From NCBI GenBank assembly GCA_011523635.1, contig WTGI01000076.1, positions 1 through 64,000 on the forward strand: a stretch of 64,000 nucleotides of DNA. The letters are read 5' to 3'. The position numbers and the translations under genes are program-made. The number at the start of each line of letters is the position of its first letter. Position 1 is the stretch's first letter. This document shows positions 34,229 to 42,814 of this stretch, in pieces. Under the pieces are notes generated by a model that saw nothing but the letters and a program-made list of their open reading frames with translations, was not told the DNA's origin and searched no databases. Source of the stretch: Acidimicrobiia bacterium (GTDB lineage: Bacteria > Actinomycetota > Acidimicrobiia > Spongiisociales > Spongiisociaceae).

Positions 34229-36973
34229 ATGACCGTGGATAGAAACCGGGCCGGAGCGGACCGCCTGCCACGGCTGGTCCCCGGAACGGGGCTGGTGCCC
34301 TTCCCGCCGGCCGAATCCTGGGACGACTGGGAGGAGTACGACGCCAAGGCCTGGCCCGAGCGGGTCAAGCGGCGCTACCGCCTGGTGCCGACCACCTGCT
34401 TCAACTGCGAGGCGGGGTGCGGGCTGCTGGCCTACGTCGACAAGGACAGCGGCCGGGTGCGCCGCTTCGAGGGCAACCCGGAGCATCCCGGATCGAGGGG
34501 CCGCAACTGCGCCAAGGGACCGGCCACCCTCAACCAGATGTACGACCCGGAGCGGATCCTGCACCCGCTGAGGAGGGTCGGCGCCCGTGGTGGAGGGGAG
34601 TGGGAGCGGGTCTCCTGGGAGGAGGCCCTCGGGGACATCGCGTCGCGGATCCGCACGGCTCTGCTCGAGGACCGCCACGACGAGATCATCTACCACGTGG
34701 GACGGCCCGGCGAGGACGGCTTCATCGACCGCATCCTCCGGTCCTGGGGGGTGGACGGGCACAACAGCCACACCAACATCTGCTCATCGGGCGCCCGTAC
34801 CGGCTACGCCATGTGGATGGGCTACGACCGGCCCTCGGCCGACTTCGCCAACGCCCGCTTCATCCTCCTGCTATCGGCGCAACTCGAGTCCGGGCACTAT
34901 TTCAACCCCCACGCCCAGCGCATCATCGAGGCCCGCCAGGCAGGGGCCCAGGTGGCCACGATCGACCCGCGGCTCTCGAACACCGCCTCGATGTCCGACC
35001 ACTGGCTGTCTCCCTGGCCGGGCACGGAGGCGGCCATGCTGCTGGCCATCGCCGCCCGGCTGATCGAGTGGGACGCTCTCGACCACGAGTTCATGCGCAG
35101 GTGGGTCAACTGGGAGGCCTCGCTGGCCGCCCGGGCGCCGGAGCGGCCCCGCACCTACGAGAGCTTCGTCGAACTGCTGCGCGAGACGTACACGCCCTAC
35201 ACGATCGAGTTCGCGGCCGCCGAGACCGGGGTTGACACCGACCGCATCGAGGCCGTGGCCAGGGGCATCGCCGAAGCCGGGAGCCGTTTCGCCTCGCACA
35301 CGTGGCGGGCCGCCGGGTCGGGGAACCTCGGGGGCTGGCAGGTGGCGCGCTGCCTCTTCTTCCTGCACGTCCTCACGGGATCGGTCGGTACCGAGGGGGG
35401 CACCTCGCCCAGCGCGTGGGACAAGTTCAAGCCCGACCACTGGAACATGCCACCCCCGGCCAACCGCTGGAACGAGCTGATCTGGCCGGCCGAGTTCCCG
35501 CTCAGCCACTACGAGCTGAGCTACCTCCTGCCCCACTTCCTCAAGGAGGGAAGGGGACGGCTCGAGGTCTACTTCACCCGCGTGTACAACCCCGTCTGGA
35601 CCAATCCCGACGGCTTCACCTGGCTCGAGGCCCTCATGGACGAGGACCAGGTCGGTCTCCACGTAGCGCTCAGCCCGACCTGGTCGGAGACGGCCTGGTT
35701 CGCCGACTACGTGCTGCCGATGGGGGTCGGCGCCGAGCGTCACGACACCCACTCCTACGAAACCCACGCGGCCCGGTGGCTCGGTTTCCGCCAGCCCGTA
35801 TTGCGGGTGGCCGGGGAGCGGGCCGGACAGCAGTACGAGCGGACCTACGAGGCCAACCCCGGAGAGGTGTGGGAGGAGAACGAGTTCTGGATCGACCTGT
35901 CCTGGCGGATCGACCCGGACGGATCGCTCGGGGTGAGGCAGTGGTACGAGTCGCCGACCGACCCGTCCCGCCCGGTCAGCGTCGACGAGTACTACGGCTG
36001 GATGTTCGACAACTCGGTGCCCGGACTCCCCGAACATGCGGGACGGGAGGGGCTCACCCCCCTCGAGTACATGCGCAAGTACGGAGCCTTCGAGATCGAC
36101 CGCGAGCGCTACCTGTTGAACGAGGAGGCCGTGGGCGCCGATCAGCCCGGGGTGGAGGTCGACGGGGAGCGAAGGAGCGGTTTCACCTCCCCCTCCCGCC
36201 TCCTCGAATGGCACTCCGAAACGCTGGAATCGTGGAACTGGGGAGAGGCCTCGATACCCACCTACCTCAGGTCCCACGTGTACTGGCGCGATCTCGACCT
36301 GGAGGGCGACGAGCGCATCCTGCTCCCGATATTCCGGCTGCCCACCCTCATCCACACCCGGTCCGGCAACGCCAAGTACCTGTACGAGATCAGCCACGGC
36401 CATCCGCTGTGGATGAACTCCATCGACGCCGACCAACTCGGGTTCGAAACCGGGGACCTGGTGCGCATAACCACCGACATCGGCTACTTCGTGATGCGGG
36501 CCTGGCGCACCGAGGGGATCAGACCGGGCGTGGTGGCCGCATCCCATCACATGGGGCGATGGCGTCTCGACGCCAAAATGGGCAACGAACGGTGGTCCTC
36601 GGCACTCGTCGACATCCGGCGCAACGACGACGGTTGGCTGCTGAGGCACAAGACCGGCATCGAGCCGTTCCGGTCGGAGGATCCCGACAGCGAGCGGATC
36701 TGGTGGCGGGACCCCGGCGTACACCAGAACCTGGCGTTCCCGGTCCACCCGGATCCCGTGTCCGGCATGCACGCCTGGCACCAGCGGGTCCGGCTCGGCC
36801 CGGCTGCTCCGGATGATCGCTACGGGGATGTCTTCGTGGACACCGAGAGATCCCATGAGATCTATGGCGAGTGGATGGCCCGGACCCGTCCCGGACCCGG
36901 GCCCGGCGGGCTGCGCAGGCCCCGCTGGCTCACGAGGCCGCTTCCTCCGGTTCCAGCCGCGTACGAGGCCTGA
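34229..36973 (+). CDS. molybdopterin oxidoreductase catalytic subunit (SoeA/PsrA/PhsA-like)
   Basis: A 914-residue DMSO-reductase-family enzyme. The [4Fe-4S] ligands are Cys57, Cys60, Cys64 and Cys94 (TTCFNCEAGCG...GRNCAKGP). A candidate Mo ligand is Cys185 in TNICSSGAR. The molybdopterin-dinucleotide-binding domain is at the end (FRLPTLIHTRSGNAKYL; DLVRITTDIG). There is no Tat signal, so the enzyme should be cytoplasmic, as in SoeABC sulfite dehydrogenase and unlike periplasmic PsrA/PhsA. Sulfite oxidation is attractive given Xsc and the persulfide dioxygenase nearby. Polysulfide, thiosulfate, tetrathionate or other substrates remain possible. No maturation chaperone gene is seen. Confidence 0.82.
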   Translation: MTVDRNRAGADRLPRLVPGTGLVPFPPAESWDDWEEYDAKAWPERVKRRYRLVPTTCFNCEAGCGLLAYVDKDSGRVRRFEGNPEHPGSRGRNCAKGPATLNQMYDPERILHPLRRVGARGGGEWERVSWEEALGDIASRIRTALLEDRHDEIIYHVGRPGEDGFIDRILRSWGVDGHNSHTNICSSGARTGYAMWMGYDRPSADFANARFILLLSAQLESGHYFNPHAQRIIEARQAGAQVATIDPRLSNTASMSDHWLSPWPGTEAAMLLAIAARLIEWDALDHEFMRRWVNWEASLAARAPERPRTYESFVELLRETYTPYTIEFAAAETGVDTDRIEAVARGIAEAGSRFASHTWRAAGSGNLGGWQVARCLFFLHVLTGSVGTEGGTSPSAWDKFKPDHWNMPPPANRWNELIWPAEFPLSHYELSYLLPHFLKEGRGRLEVYFTRVYNPVWTNPDGFTWLEALMDEDQVGLHVALSPTWSETAWFADYVLPMGVGAERHDTHSYETHAARWLGFRQPVLRVAGERAGQQYERTYEANPGEVWEENEFWIDLSWRIDPDGSLGVRQWYESPTDPSRPVSVDEYYGWMFDNSVPGLPEHAGREGLTPLEYMRKYGAFEIDRERYLLNEEAVGADQPGVEVDGERRSGFTSPSRLLEWHSETLESWNWGEASIPTYLRSHVYWRDLDLEGDERILLPIFRLPTLIHTRSGNAKYLYEISHGHPLWMNSIDADQLGFETGDLVRITTDIGYFVMRAWRTEGIRPGVVAASHHMGRWRLDAKMGNERWSSALVDIRRNDDGWLLRHKTGIEPFRSEDPDSERIWWRDPGVHQNLAFPVHPDPVSGMHAWHQRVRLGPAAPDDRYGDVFVDTERSHEIYGEWMARTRPGPGPGGLRRPRWLTRPLPPVPAAYEA

Positions 36974-37014
36974 CGGAGACCTACCGGGCGTGAAGATCCT
37001 GGGGTGATCTGACG

Positions 37015-37704
37015 GTGGACTTCGGCAGGTTCGAGTGGCTGAGCTTCGACTGTTACGGGACTCTGGTCGACTGGGAGTCCGGCATATACGCGGCGGTCGG
37101 CGACGTGCTGGAGTCCCACGGAATACGAAGATCCAGGGCCGAGATCCTGGCTCTGTACGCGGATCTGGAGCCCCGGGCGCAGGATTCGCAGACGTTTCTG
37201 GAGTATCGCCGCGTCCTGCGCAACGTGATGGCGATGATCGCAGCGGAACTGGGCTTCCGGTGCGCGGGGTCAGAAATGGACGCGCTAGCGGACTCCTTGC
37301 CGGGTTGGCCGGTGTTCGCCGATGTTCAGAACGCCCTGGAGGCCTTGAAGGCGCACTACAGGCTCGCGGTGATCTCCAACGTGGACGACGACCTCTTCGA
37401 AGGCACGTCTCGGGCGCTGGATGCGGACTTTGACGTGGTGGTGACCGCTCAGCAGGCTCGCAGCTACAAGCCCAGCCTCACCAACTTCGAGCTAGCTGCA
37501 GCCCGCATGGCGGTCGGCAAACGGGCGTGGCTGCACGTGGCCGAAAGCCTCTTCCACGACATCGGGCCGGCAAACCAGCTGGGCATCTCGTCGGTAAGGG
37601 TCAACCGTGCCGGCCAGGGAGGCGCGACGCGGCGAACCGATGCCATCGCCGATCTCGTCGTCCCCGACCTAGCGGCCCTCGCCGCGGCAGCGATTCCGGT
37701 GTAG
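37015..37704 (+). CDS. HAD hydrolase, haloacid dehalogenase type II-like
   Basis: A 229-residue haloacid dehalogenase-like hydrolase. Motif I is SFDCYGTLVDW with the nucleophilic Asp at residue 12, motif II is AVISNVDDD, motif III Lys is in ARSYKPS, and motif IV is in AESLFHDIGPA. The helical cap domain lies between motifs I and II. Members annotated as 2-haloacid dehalogenases look like this, but most HAD proteins of this type are phosphatases. Start is a GTG at 37015, 41 bases after the molybdoenzyme gene, so it may share its transcript. Confidence 0.85.
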   Translation: MDFGRFEWLSFDCYGTLVDWESGIYAAVGDVLESHGIRRSRAEILALYADLEPRAQDSQTFLEYRRVLRNVMAMIAAELGFRCAGSEMDALADSLPGWPVFADVQNALEALKAHYRLAVISNVDDDLFEGTSRALDADFDVVVTAQQARSYKPSLTNFELAAARMAVGKRAWLHVAESLFHDIGPANQLGISSVRVNRAGQGGATRRTDAIADLVVPDLAALAAAAIPV

Positions 37705-37727
37705 CCGGCGCGTATCTCGGCAGACCG

Positions 37728-38324
37728 CTACCGGCGGTCGGTCTCTCGCCGCACCCTGTCCCGCCGACGGCGCGCCCAGGACAGCGCCACGCTGGAGACC
37801 ACCGCCATGAGGGCTGCCAGGAAGTTGAACAGGATGTCCTCGGGATCGAAGACGCGGCTGGGCAGGAACCACTGGATACATTCGTCGATCGTCCCGACTA
37901 CGGACGCCGCCGCAATCGCCCACAGAGCGGGCATCGGGACGCGGCGGCCCTGGCCGGCCCGCTCCTTCAGCGCTTCATGGATGAAGACCGCCACCACGCC
38001 GTACTCGATGAGATGGGTGCGTTCCTCCGGGAGCGCCATCCGGAACATCACCATGAAGTACACGGCCGCGATACCCAGCGCGATGCCTATCTCTGCGGCC
38101 CCCGGCCGCGTCCTCAGCCCCAGGGCCAGAACGGTCACGCCGACGAGGACCATGCCGGCGACGAAGGCTGCCACGAGTATGCCCTCGTCTCGCAGGACTC
38201 CCGCCAGCGTCCGCGCCAGGCCGAGGGTCGAATAGATCGCCACCACAACCGCCAGCGTCCAGGCCCAGAGCCGCCGTTCCCGATCCGAGGCGAACAGGGA
38301 GGAGGACTCCTTACCGGATGCCAT
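37728..38324 (-). CDS. VanZ-like membrane protein
   Basis: A 198-residue protein with about five hydrophobic helices and the VanZ-family core ERTHLIEYGVVAVFIHEAL and DECIQWFLPSRVFDPEDILFNFLAAL. VanZ-like proteins are of poorly known function; VanZ itself lowers teicoplanin susceptibility. The ATG at 38324 has GGAGGAG just upstream, inside the end of sucD, which it overlaps by 14 bases. It is probably the third gene of the sucC-sucD operon, although a functional tie is not evident. Confidence 0.78.
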   Translation of the reverse strand: MASGKESSSLFASDRERRLWAWTLAVVVAIYSTLGLARTLAGVLRDEGILVAAFVAGMVLVGVTVLALGLRTRPGAAEIGIALGIAAVYFMVMFRMALPEERTHLIEYGVVAVFIHEALKERAGQGRRVPMPALWAIAAASVVGTIDECIQWFLPSRVFDPEDILFNFLAALMAVVSSVALSWARRRRDRVRRETDRR

Positions 38325-39195
38325 CGCTCTCCTCCATCGAAGCCAGGGCGGGTCCGATGCCTGACGGGGTGTCCAGCACGACCGCGCCCGCTCCCTCCAG
38401 CGCCTGCCGTTTGGATGCGTACGACCCCCGATCTCCCTGGAAGATCGCTCCGGCGTGTCCCATCCTCCGGTCCGGGGGAGAGGCCCGCCCGGCGACGAAG
38501 GCCACGACCGGCTTGCTCATCTCCAGCACATACCCGGCGGCATCCTCCTCCATGTCGCCGCCGATCTCGCCGATCAGGACCACGGCCTCGGTGCGATCGT
38601 CCCGCTCCAGGACCTCTAGGGCGGCGCGCGTGCGGGTACCGAGCACCGGGTCGCCCCCGATCCCGATGAATGCGGACTGGCCGAGCCCGGCCCGGACGAT
38701 GTTCAGGCAGGCCAGGGTGCCGAGACTCCCGCTGCGCGAGACCACCCCGACCCGGCCGGGGCGGAAGATCGAGGGGTCGAAGGCGGGCATGAAACCGACG
38801 GAGCTCTCACCCGGCGTCACCAGACCGGCCGTGTTGGGGCCCACCATTTCCGTTCCGGCCTCGCGGGCGGCGGCGATCACGTGCATGGCGTCCTGTACCG
38901 GGACGTGCTCGGTGAGGATCACCAGCTTGGGCACACCGGCGGCCACCGCGTCGAGCGCCGCCGGCTTGACACTCATAGGGGGAACGAACAGCACCGACAC
39001 GTCGGGCGGAGCGCCTTCCGCCGCCTCCCGCACGCTGCCGAACACCGGGACGCCGCAGTGGATGATCCCTGCTTTGCGGGGACTGACCCCGGCAGTGATC
39101 CGGGTGCCGCACTCCTGCATGCGGGCGGTCCAGTAGGTGGCTTGGCGGCCGGTGATCCCCTGGACCATGACCCGCTCGTGGCCACGGACGATCAT
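38311..39195 (-). CDS. succinate--CoA ligase-type alpha subunit (SucD-like)
   Basis: A 294-residue CoA-binding/ligase subunit. The N-terminal Rossmann CoA-binding domain (VQGITGRQATYWTARMQECG) and the phosphohistidine loop DRRMGHAGAIFQGDRGS are intact. The ATG at 39195 overlaps the stop of the beta-subunit gene (ATGA). The family includes succinyl-CoA synthetase, malate--CoA ligase and the ADP-forming sulfoacetate--CoA ligases (SauCD/SqwKL). An acylating aldehyde dehydrogenase lies 2 kb away, so a sulfonate substrate is a reasonable alternative to the citric acid cycle role. Sequence alone does not decide. Confidence 0.88.
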   Translation of the reverse strand: MIVRGHERVMVQGITGRQATYWTARMQECGTRITAGVSPRKAGIIHCGVPVFGSVREAAEGAPPDVSVLFVPPMSVKPAALDAVAAGVPKLVILTEHVPVQDAMHVIAAAREAGTEMVGPNTAGLVTPGESSVGFMPAFDPSIFRPGRVGVVSRSGSLGTLACLNIVRAGLGQSAFIGIGGDPVLGTRTRAALEVLERDDRTEAVVLIGEIGGDMEEDAAGYVLEMSKPVVAFVAGRASPPDRRMGHAGAIFQGDRGSYASKRQALEGAGAVVLDTPSGIGPALASMEESDGIR

Positions 39196-40328
39196 GCGGC
39201 ATCCTGTTGCGCCGCACGGACGGCGGCGGTGATCGCCTGGTCCATGGTCGGGTACGGTTCGAGGCCCAATCGCTCCTCCAGCATCCTCCGGGCCTCCGCC
39301 GCCCCGGTGCCGTCGATGGTGAAGAAGGCAGGGACATCCGGCTGTAGTTCCGTCCACGCCTCGGTCAACCCGTCCACCATCACGTCGGTCCGGGCGAAGG
39401 CCCCACAGAAGTTGACCACCAGGGAGCGCAGTCCCGGCTGCGCGAGCACGATTTCCAGCGCGGGGCGCGCCTTGGTGTAGGCGTCGCCGCCGATCTCGAG
39501 GAAGTTGGCGGGCCGGCCCCCCAGGTGGACGATCACGTCCATGGTGGTCATCGTGAGGCCGGCGCCGTTGGCGAGCACGCCCACCTCCCCGCCGAGCTCG
39601 ACGAACTGGAGGCCGAGTTCCCGGGCGGCCCGTTCCAGCTCGGTGAGCGGCTCCGGTGCGGCGACGGCGGCAAGCGACTGCCGGCGGGCAGCGGCGGCGC
39701 CGTCTATCACGAGCTTGCAGTCCAGCGCTACCACCCCGCCGGCATCCGTGAGGGCCAGCGGGTTGATCTCGAGGAGTTGGGCGTCGGAGTCCCGGTGTAG
39801 GCGGGCCATCCGTAGGAGGGCATCGGCAACCGCCGGAGCGGCCGCGTCCACTCCGGCCCTCGCCACGAGCCTCCGGGCGGCCTCCGGGCGGAGGCCCGTT
39901 CTAGGGTCGAGGTCGAGCGTCCGGATCGACCCGGGGTCGGTGCGGGCCGTTTCCTCTATGTCCACCCCGCCACGCTCGGAGAGCACCACCCGCCGCGCCG
40001 GGCCGGCGGGATGGTTGAGGACCGCGGCGTAGAGCTCCTGGGCGACCGGTACCCGTTCCTCGACCAGGACTCCGGTTACACGGTGTCGGCTGATGCGACT
40101 TCCCAGGAGGCTCCGGGCCACCGCGTGCGCCTCGGCCGGGGTGCTGGCGGGCTGGACGCCACCCGACTTTCCCCGGCCTCCCGCCGGTATCTGCGCCTTG
40201 ACCATCACCGGCCCGAGGCGAGCGGCGGCCCGGGCCGCTCCTTGCGGCGAGTCGGCGACGATCCCCGCGGGAACCGGTATGCCTGCGTCCTCCAGCAAGG
40301 CCTTGGCCGCGTGCTCCGGGATGTTCAT
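39192..40328 (-). CDS. succinate--CoA ligase-type beta subunit (SucC-like)
   Basis: A 378-residue ATP-grasp subunit of an ADP/GDP-forming acyl-CoA ligase. It starts with NIPEHAAKALLEDAGIPVP, has the VKAQIPAGGRGKSGGV nucleotide loop, the LLEINPLAL metal site and the ANFLEIGGDA segment. The ATG at 40328 is used because the family begins there; the frame extends upstream without conserved character. It leads the leftward sucC-sucD-vanZ unit and diverges from the PP2C gene across 75 bases. Confidence 0.9.
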   Translation of the reverse strand: MNIPEHAAKALLEDAGIPVPAGIVADSPQGAARAAARLGPVMVKAQIPAGGRGKSGGVQPASTPAEAHAVARSLLGSRISRHRVTGVLVEERVPVAQELYAAVLNHPAGPARRVVLSERGGVDIEETARTDPGSIRTLDLDPRTGLRPEAARRLVARAGVDAAAPAVADALLRMARLHRDSDAQLLEINPLALTDAGGVVALDCKLVIDGAAAARRQSLAAVAAPEPLTELERAARELGLQFVELGGEVGVLANGAGLTMTTMDVIVHLGGRPANFLEIGGDAYTKARPALEIVLAQPGLRSLVVNFCGAFARTDVMVDGLTEAWTELQPDVPAFFTIDGTGAAEARRMLEERLGLEPYPTMDQAITAAVRAAQQDAA

Positions 40329-40403
40329 GCCAGGTGGAATCCTACGCCGGTTCCAGCACTCCGCCGCCTGGTGGCTGGGGCGCCTGTGCACGTGTGATCT
40401 GGC

Positions 40404-41237
40404 ATGATGTCATCCATGCCGCATCCAGAGCCCACCGAGCTTGATCGTTCGCCGCAGGGATGGTCGGTCGCTGCGGTGACCGACGCCGGACCGCGCGAGA
40501 GGAACGAGGACAGCATGTTCACGGCGGTGTCGGACGACGGCTCGTGGGTGATCGCGGTGGCCGACGGGCTCGGGGGCCACGCCCGCGGGGACGAGGCGTC
40601 GCAGGCGGCGGTCAGCGGCCTTCCTGAGCGGATCGGCAGCGCGGCGGACATGGCTGTGGCGTTCGCCGAAGCCAACGAGCGCGTGCTCGCGCTATCGACA
40701 TCCTTGCAGCAGAAGGGCTATCGGGTGCGACCCTGGAGTATCCCGATGAGCACCCTGTGCGTGGCGGCGTGGACACCCGTGGGCGGTCTGCGGATCGGGT
40801 GGATGGGCGATACGATGCCTTTTGCTGTGTGGTCCGGACCGGACGGCTACGCGGGATCGTGCTGCGGCTCTCCCCAAAGAGATCCCTACGGGCTCATCAC
40901 GGCTTGCCTGGGTCAGCCGCCCGAGGACGAGGCCCAAGACGCCGGGCTGGTGGAGGTGGAGATGGTCGACGGGTTCGAGGACTCCGAGTTGCCAGATGTT
41001 GTGATCATCGCCAGCGACGGCGTCTGGGAGCCGCTTGCGGCCAGGGGCGGTATGGAGTGGCTGTGGGACGACTCTCTGGCCGGCATCGGGTCGGCCTGTG
41101 ACCCTGAAGCGGTTGACGCCGCCGGGATCGCCGAGGGCATCCTCGCGAAGGCTCGCGATCTCGGCTTCAACGACAACGCCACCGTCGCGGTCGCCCACTG
41201 GCGCCGCCCCCCCCGAACGGTGACGCCCGGCCCGTAA
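40404..41237 (+). CDS. PP2C-type serine/threonine protein phosphatase
   Basis: A 277-residue PPM phosphatase. Metal-binding motifs are visible: RNEDS near residue 33, VADGLGGHARGDEAS near 52, a GD in GWMGDTM, IASDGVWE near 195 and FNDNATVAVA near the end. There is no membrane segment or extra domain. Three in-frame ATGs occur within the first five codons (40404, 40407, 40416), so the exact start is open. Its targets are unknown; the gene is followed by the aldehyde dehydrogenase after 47 bases. Confidence 0.88.
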   Translation: MMSSMPHPEPTELDRSPQGWSVAAVTDAGPRERNEDSMFTAVSDDGSWVIAVADGLGGHARGDEASQAAVSGLPERIGSAADMAVAFAEANERVLALSTSLQQKGYRVRPWSIPMSTLCVAAWTPVGGLRIGWMGDTMPFAVWSGPDGYAGSCCGSPQRDPYGLITACLGQPPEDEAQDAGLVEVEMVDGFEDSELPDVVIIASDGVWEPLAARGGMEWLWDDSLAGIGSACDPEAVDAAGIAEGILAKARDLGFNDNATVAVAHWRRPPRTVTPGP

Positions 41238-41284
41238 CCGTTGGGACGATCGCTCCGGGCGCCGAAGACTCGGCGGGCGAGATC

Positions 41285-42661
41285 GTGAGCGCGGTGGTGG
41301 GCCGAGCGCGGTCGGCGATGACCAAGTTCGCCGCCTCGGACCAGGAGCGGGTGGACGAGGTGGTGACGGCCCTGGCCTGGTCGCTCTACAAGCCCGAGCA
41401 CGCCCGGGAGCTGGCGGAGTTGGCGGTCCGGACCACCGGCCTCGGGAACGTCGCGGACAAGGTCGTCAAGAACCGCCGCAAGACATTCGGCACCCTTCGA
41501 GACCTGAGCCGAGCCAGGACGGTGGGGCTGATCGAGGAGGATCCCTCCCGAGGCCTGATGATCTACGCCAAGCCGGTCGGGGTAGTCGCCGCGGTCACGC
41601 CGTCGACCAATCCGGCTGCCACCCCTGTGAACAAGGCGATGATGGCGGTGAAGGGCCGCAATGCGGTCGTCATCGCGCCCTCGCCGCTCGCCTACGTCAC
41701 CACCTCCCGGGCCGTGGAGCTCATGCGGGCGGCGCTGGAGGAGGTGGACGCACCGCGCGATCTGGTCCAGGTCCTTCCGGAGCCGGTCACCCGACGGTCC
41801 ACCACCGCATTGATGGAGGCCTGTGATCTGTCCGTGGTCACCGGGTCGCAGAACAACGTGCGCGGCGCCTACCGGAGCGGCAAACCGGCGATCGGGGTGG
41901 GCGCCGGCAACGTGCCCGTGATCATCGACAGCACGGCTGACCTCGGGCAGGCCGCCGCGGGCATCGTGGCCTCGAAGACCTTTGACAACGCCACCTCGTG
42001 CTCCTCGGAGAACTCGCTCGTGATCGTCGACGACGTGTACGACCGGGCGCTGGACGAGCTTCGCAAGGCCGGGGCATACGTGGTCAGTGAGCGGGAGAAG
42101 GGTGCGGTCCGGGACGCTCTGTGGGTGGACGGGAAGCTGAACCGGGAGATGATCGCCCGGGATGCCGACGTCATCGCCCGTCGCGCCGGGTTGGGGGGCC
42201 AGGCGGGCCGGGCCCGGTTGTTCCTGGTCGAGGACGAGCTACCCGCCAGTGCCGCCTCCTTCGCCGACGAGAAGCTCTCGCTGGTGCTCACCGTCTACCG
42301 AGCGGCCGGGATCCGGGAGGCTGTCGAGACGGTCCGGGCCGTTCTGGAGGTCAGGGGGCGGGGCCACTCCTGCGGCATCTACACGGCTTCGATGGAAAAC
42401 GCCCGCCTTCTCGCCACGGAGTTGGACGTGGTCCGGGTGCTCGTCAACCAGGCCCACGCCATCGGGAACGGGGGCAGCTTCACCAACGGGCTTCCCTTCA
42501 CCCTGACCATGGGCTGCGGAACCTGGGCGGGAAACAGCATCAGCGAGAACCTCAACTACCGCCACTTCATCAACCTGACCCACCTGTCGACCACCATCCC
42601 GGAGGACCGACCCACCGAGGAGGCCCTGTTCGGCGACCACTGGCGCCGCCACGGAGAATGA
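41285..42661 (+). CDS. CoA-acylating aldehyde dehydrogenase, candidate sulfoacetaldehyde dehydrogenase (SauS/SqwD-like)
   Basis: A 458-residue aldehyde dehydrogenase of the acylating branch (as in AdhE N-terminal, EutE, SauS). The catalytic Cys is residue 239 in ATSCSSENS, and the CoA/NAD segments GVVAAVTPSTNPAATP and GVGAGNVPVIID are typical. The C-terminus GTWAGNSISENLNYRHFINLTHLS resembles, from memory, acylating sulfoacetaldehyde dehydrogenases. The start is a GTG preceded by GGGCGAG; an ATG 11 codons later is possible. With the SucCD-type ligase just upstream on the other strand and xsc 11 kb away, sulfoacetyl-CoA/sulfoacetaldehyde interconversion is my best guess, not proven. Confidence 0.72.
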   Translation: MSAVVGRARSAMTKFAASDQERVDEVVTALAWSLYKPEHARELAELAVRTTGLGNVADKVVKNRRKTFGTLRDLSRARTVGLIEEDPSRGLMIYAKPVGVVAAVTPSTNPAATPVNKAMMAVKGRNAVVIAPSPLAYVTTSRAVELMRAALEEVDAPRDLVQVLPEPVTRRSTTALMEACDLSVVTGSQNNVRGAYRSGKPAIGVGAGNVPVIIDSTADLGQAAAGIVASKTFDNATSCSSENSLVIVDDVYDRALDELRKAGAYVVSEREKGAVRDALWVDGKLNREMIARDADVIARRAGLGGQAGRARLFLVEDELPASAASFADEKLSLVLTVYRAAGIREAVETVRAVLEVRGRGHSCGIYTASMENARLLATELDVVRVLVNQAHAIGNGGSFTNGLPFTLTMGCGTWAGNSISENLNYRHFINLTHLSTTIPEDRPTEEALFGDHWRRHGE

Positions 42662-42814
42662 GCAACTCCAACTGAGCCCTCGGGGACCGCCAAACCCCGG
42701 CCGGGGCGCCTCCTGGCTTTATCATGAAACGTACTCAGCGGGGCCGAGAGACCGCAGGAGATCCGTCCGGCCGGACGGGAGCAACGTTGGTGGGTACCAC
42801 GAGGAGGGCAGGCG

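Noticed and set aside
34871-36856. Minus-strand open frame of 661 codons
   Set aside because: It is opposite the molybdopterin oxidoreductase, which has intact cofactor motifs; the antisense frame shows none.
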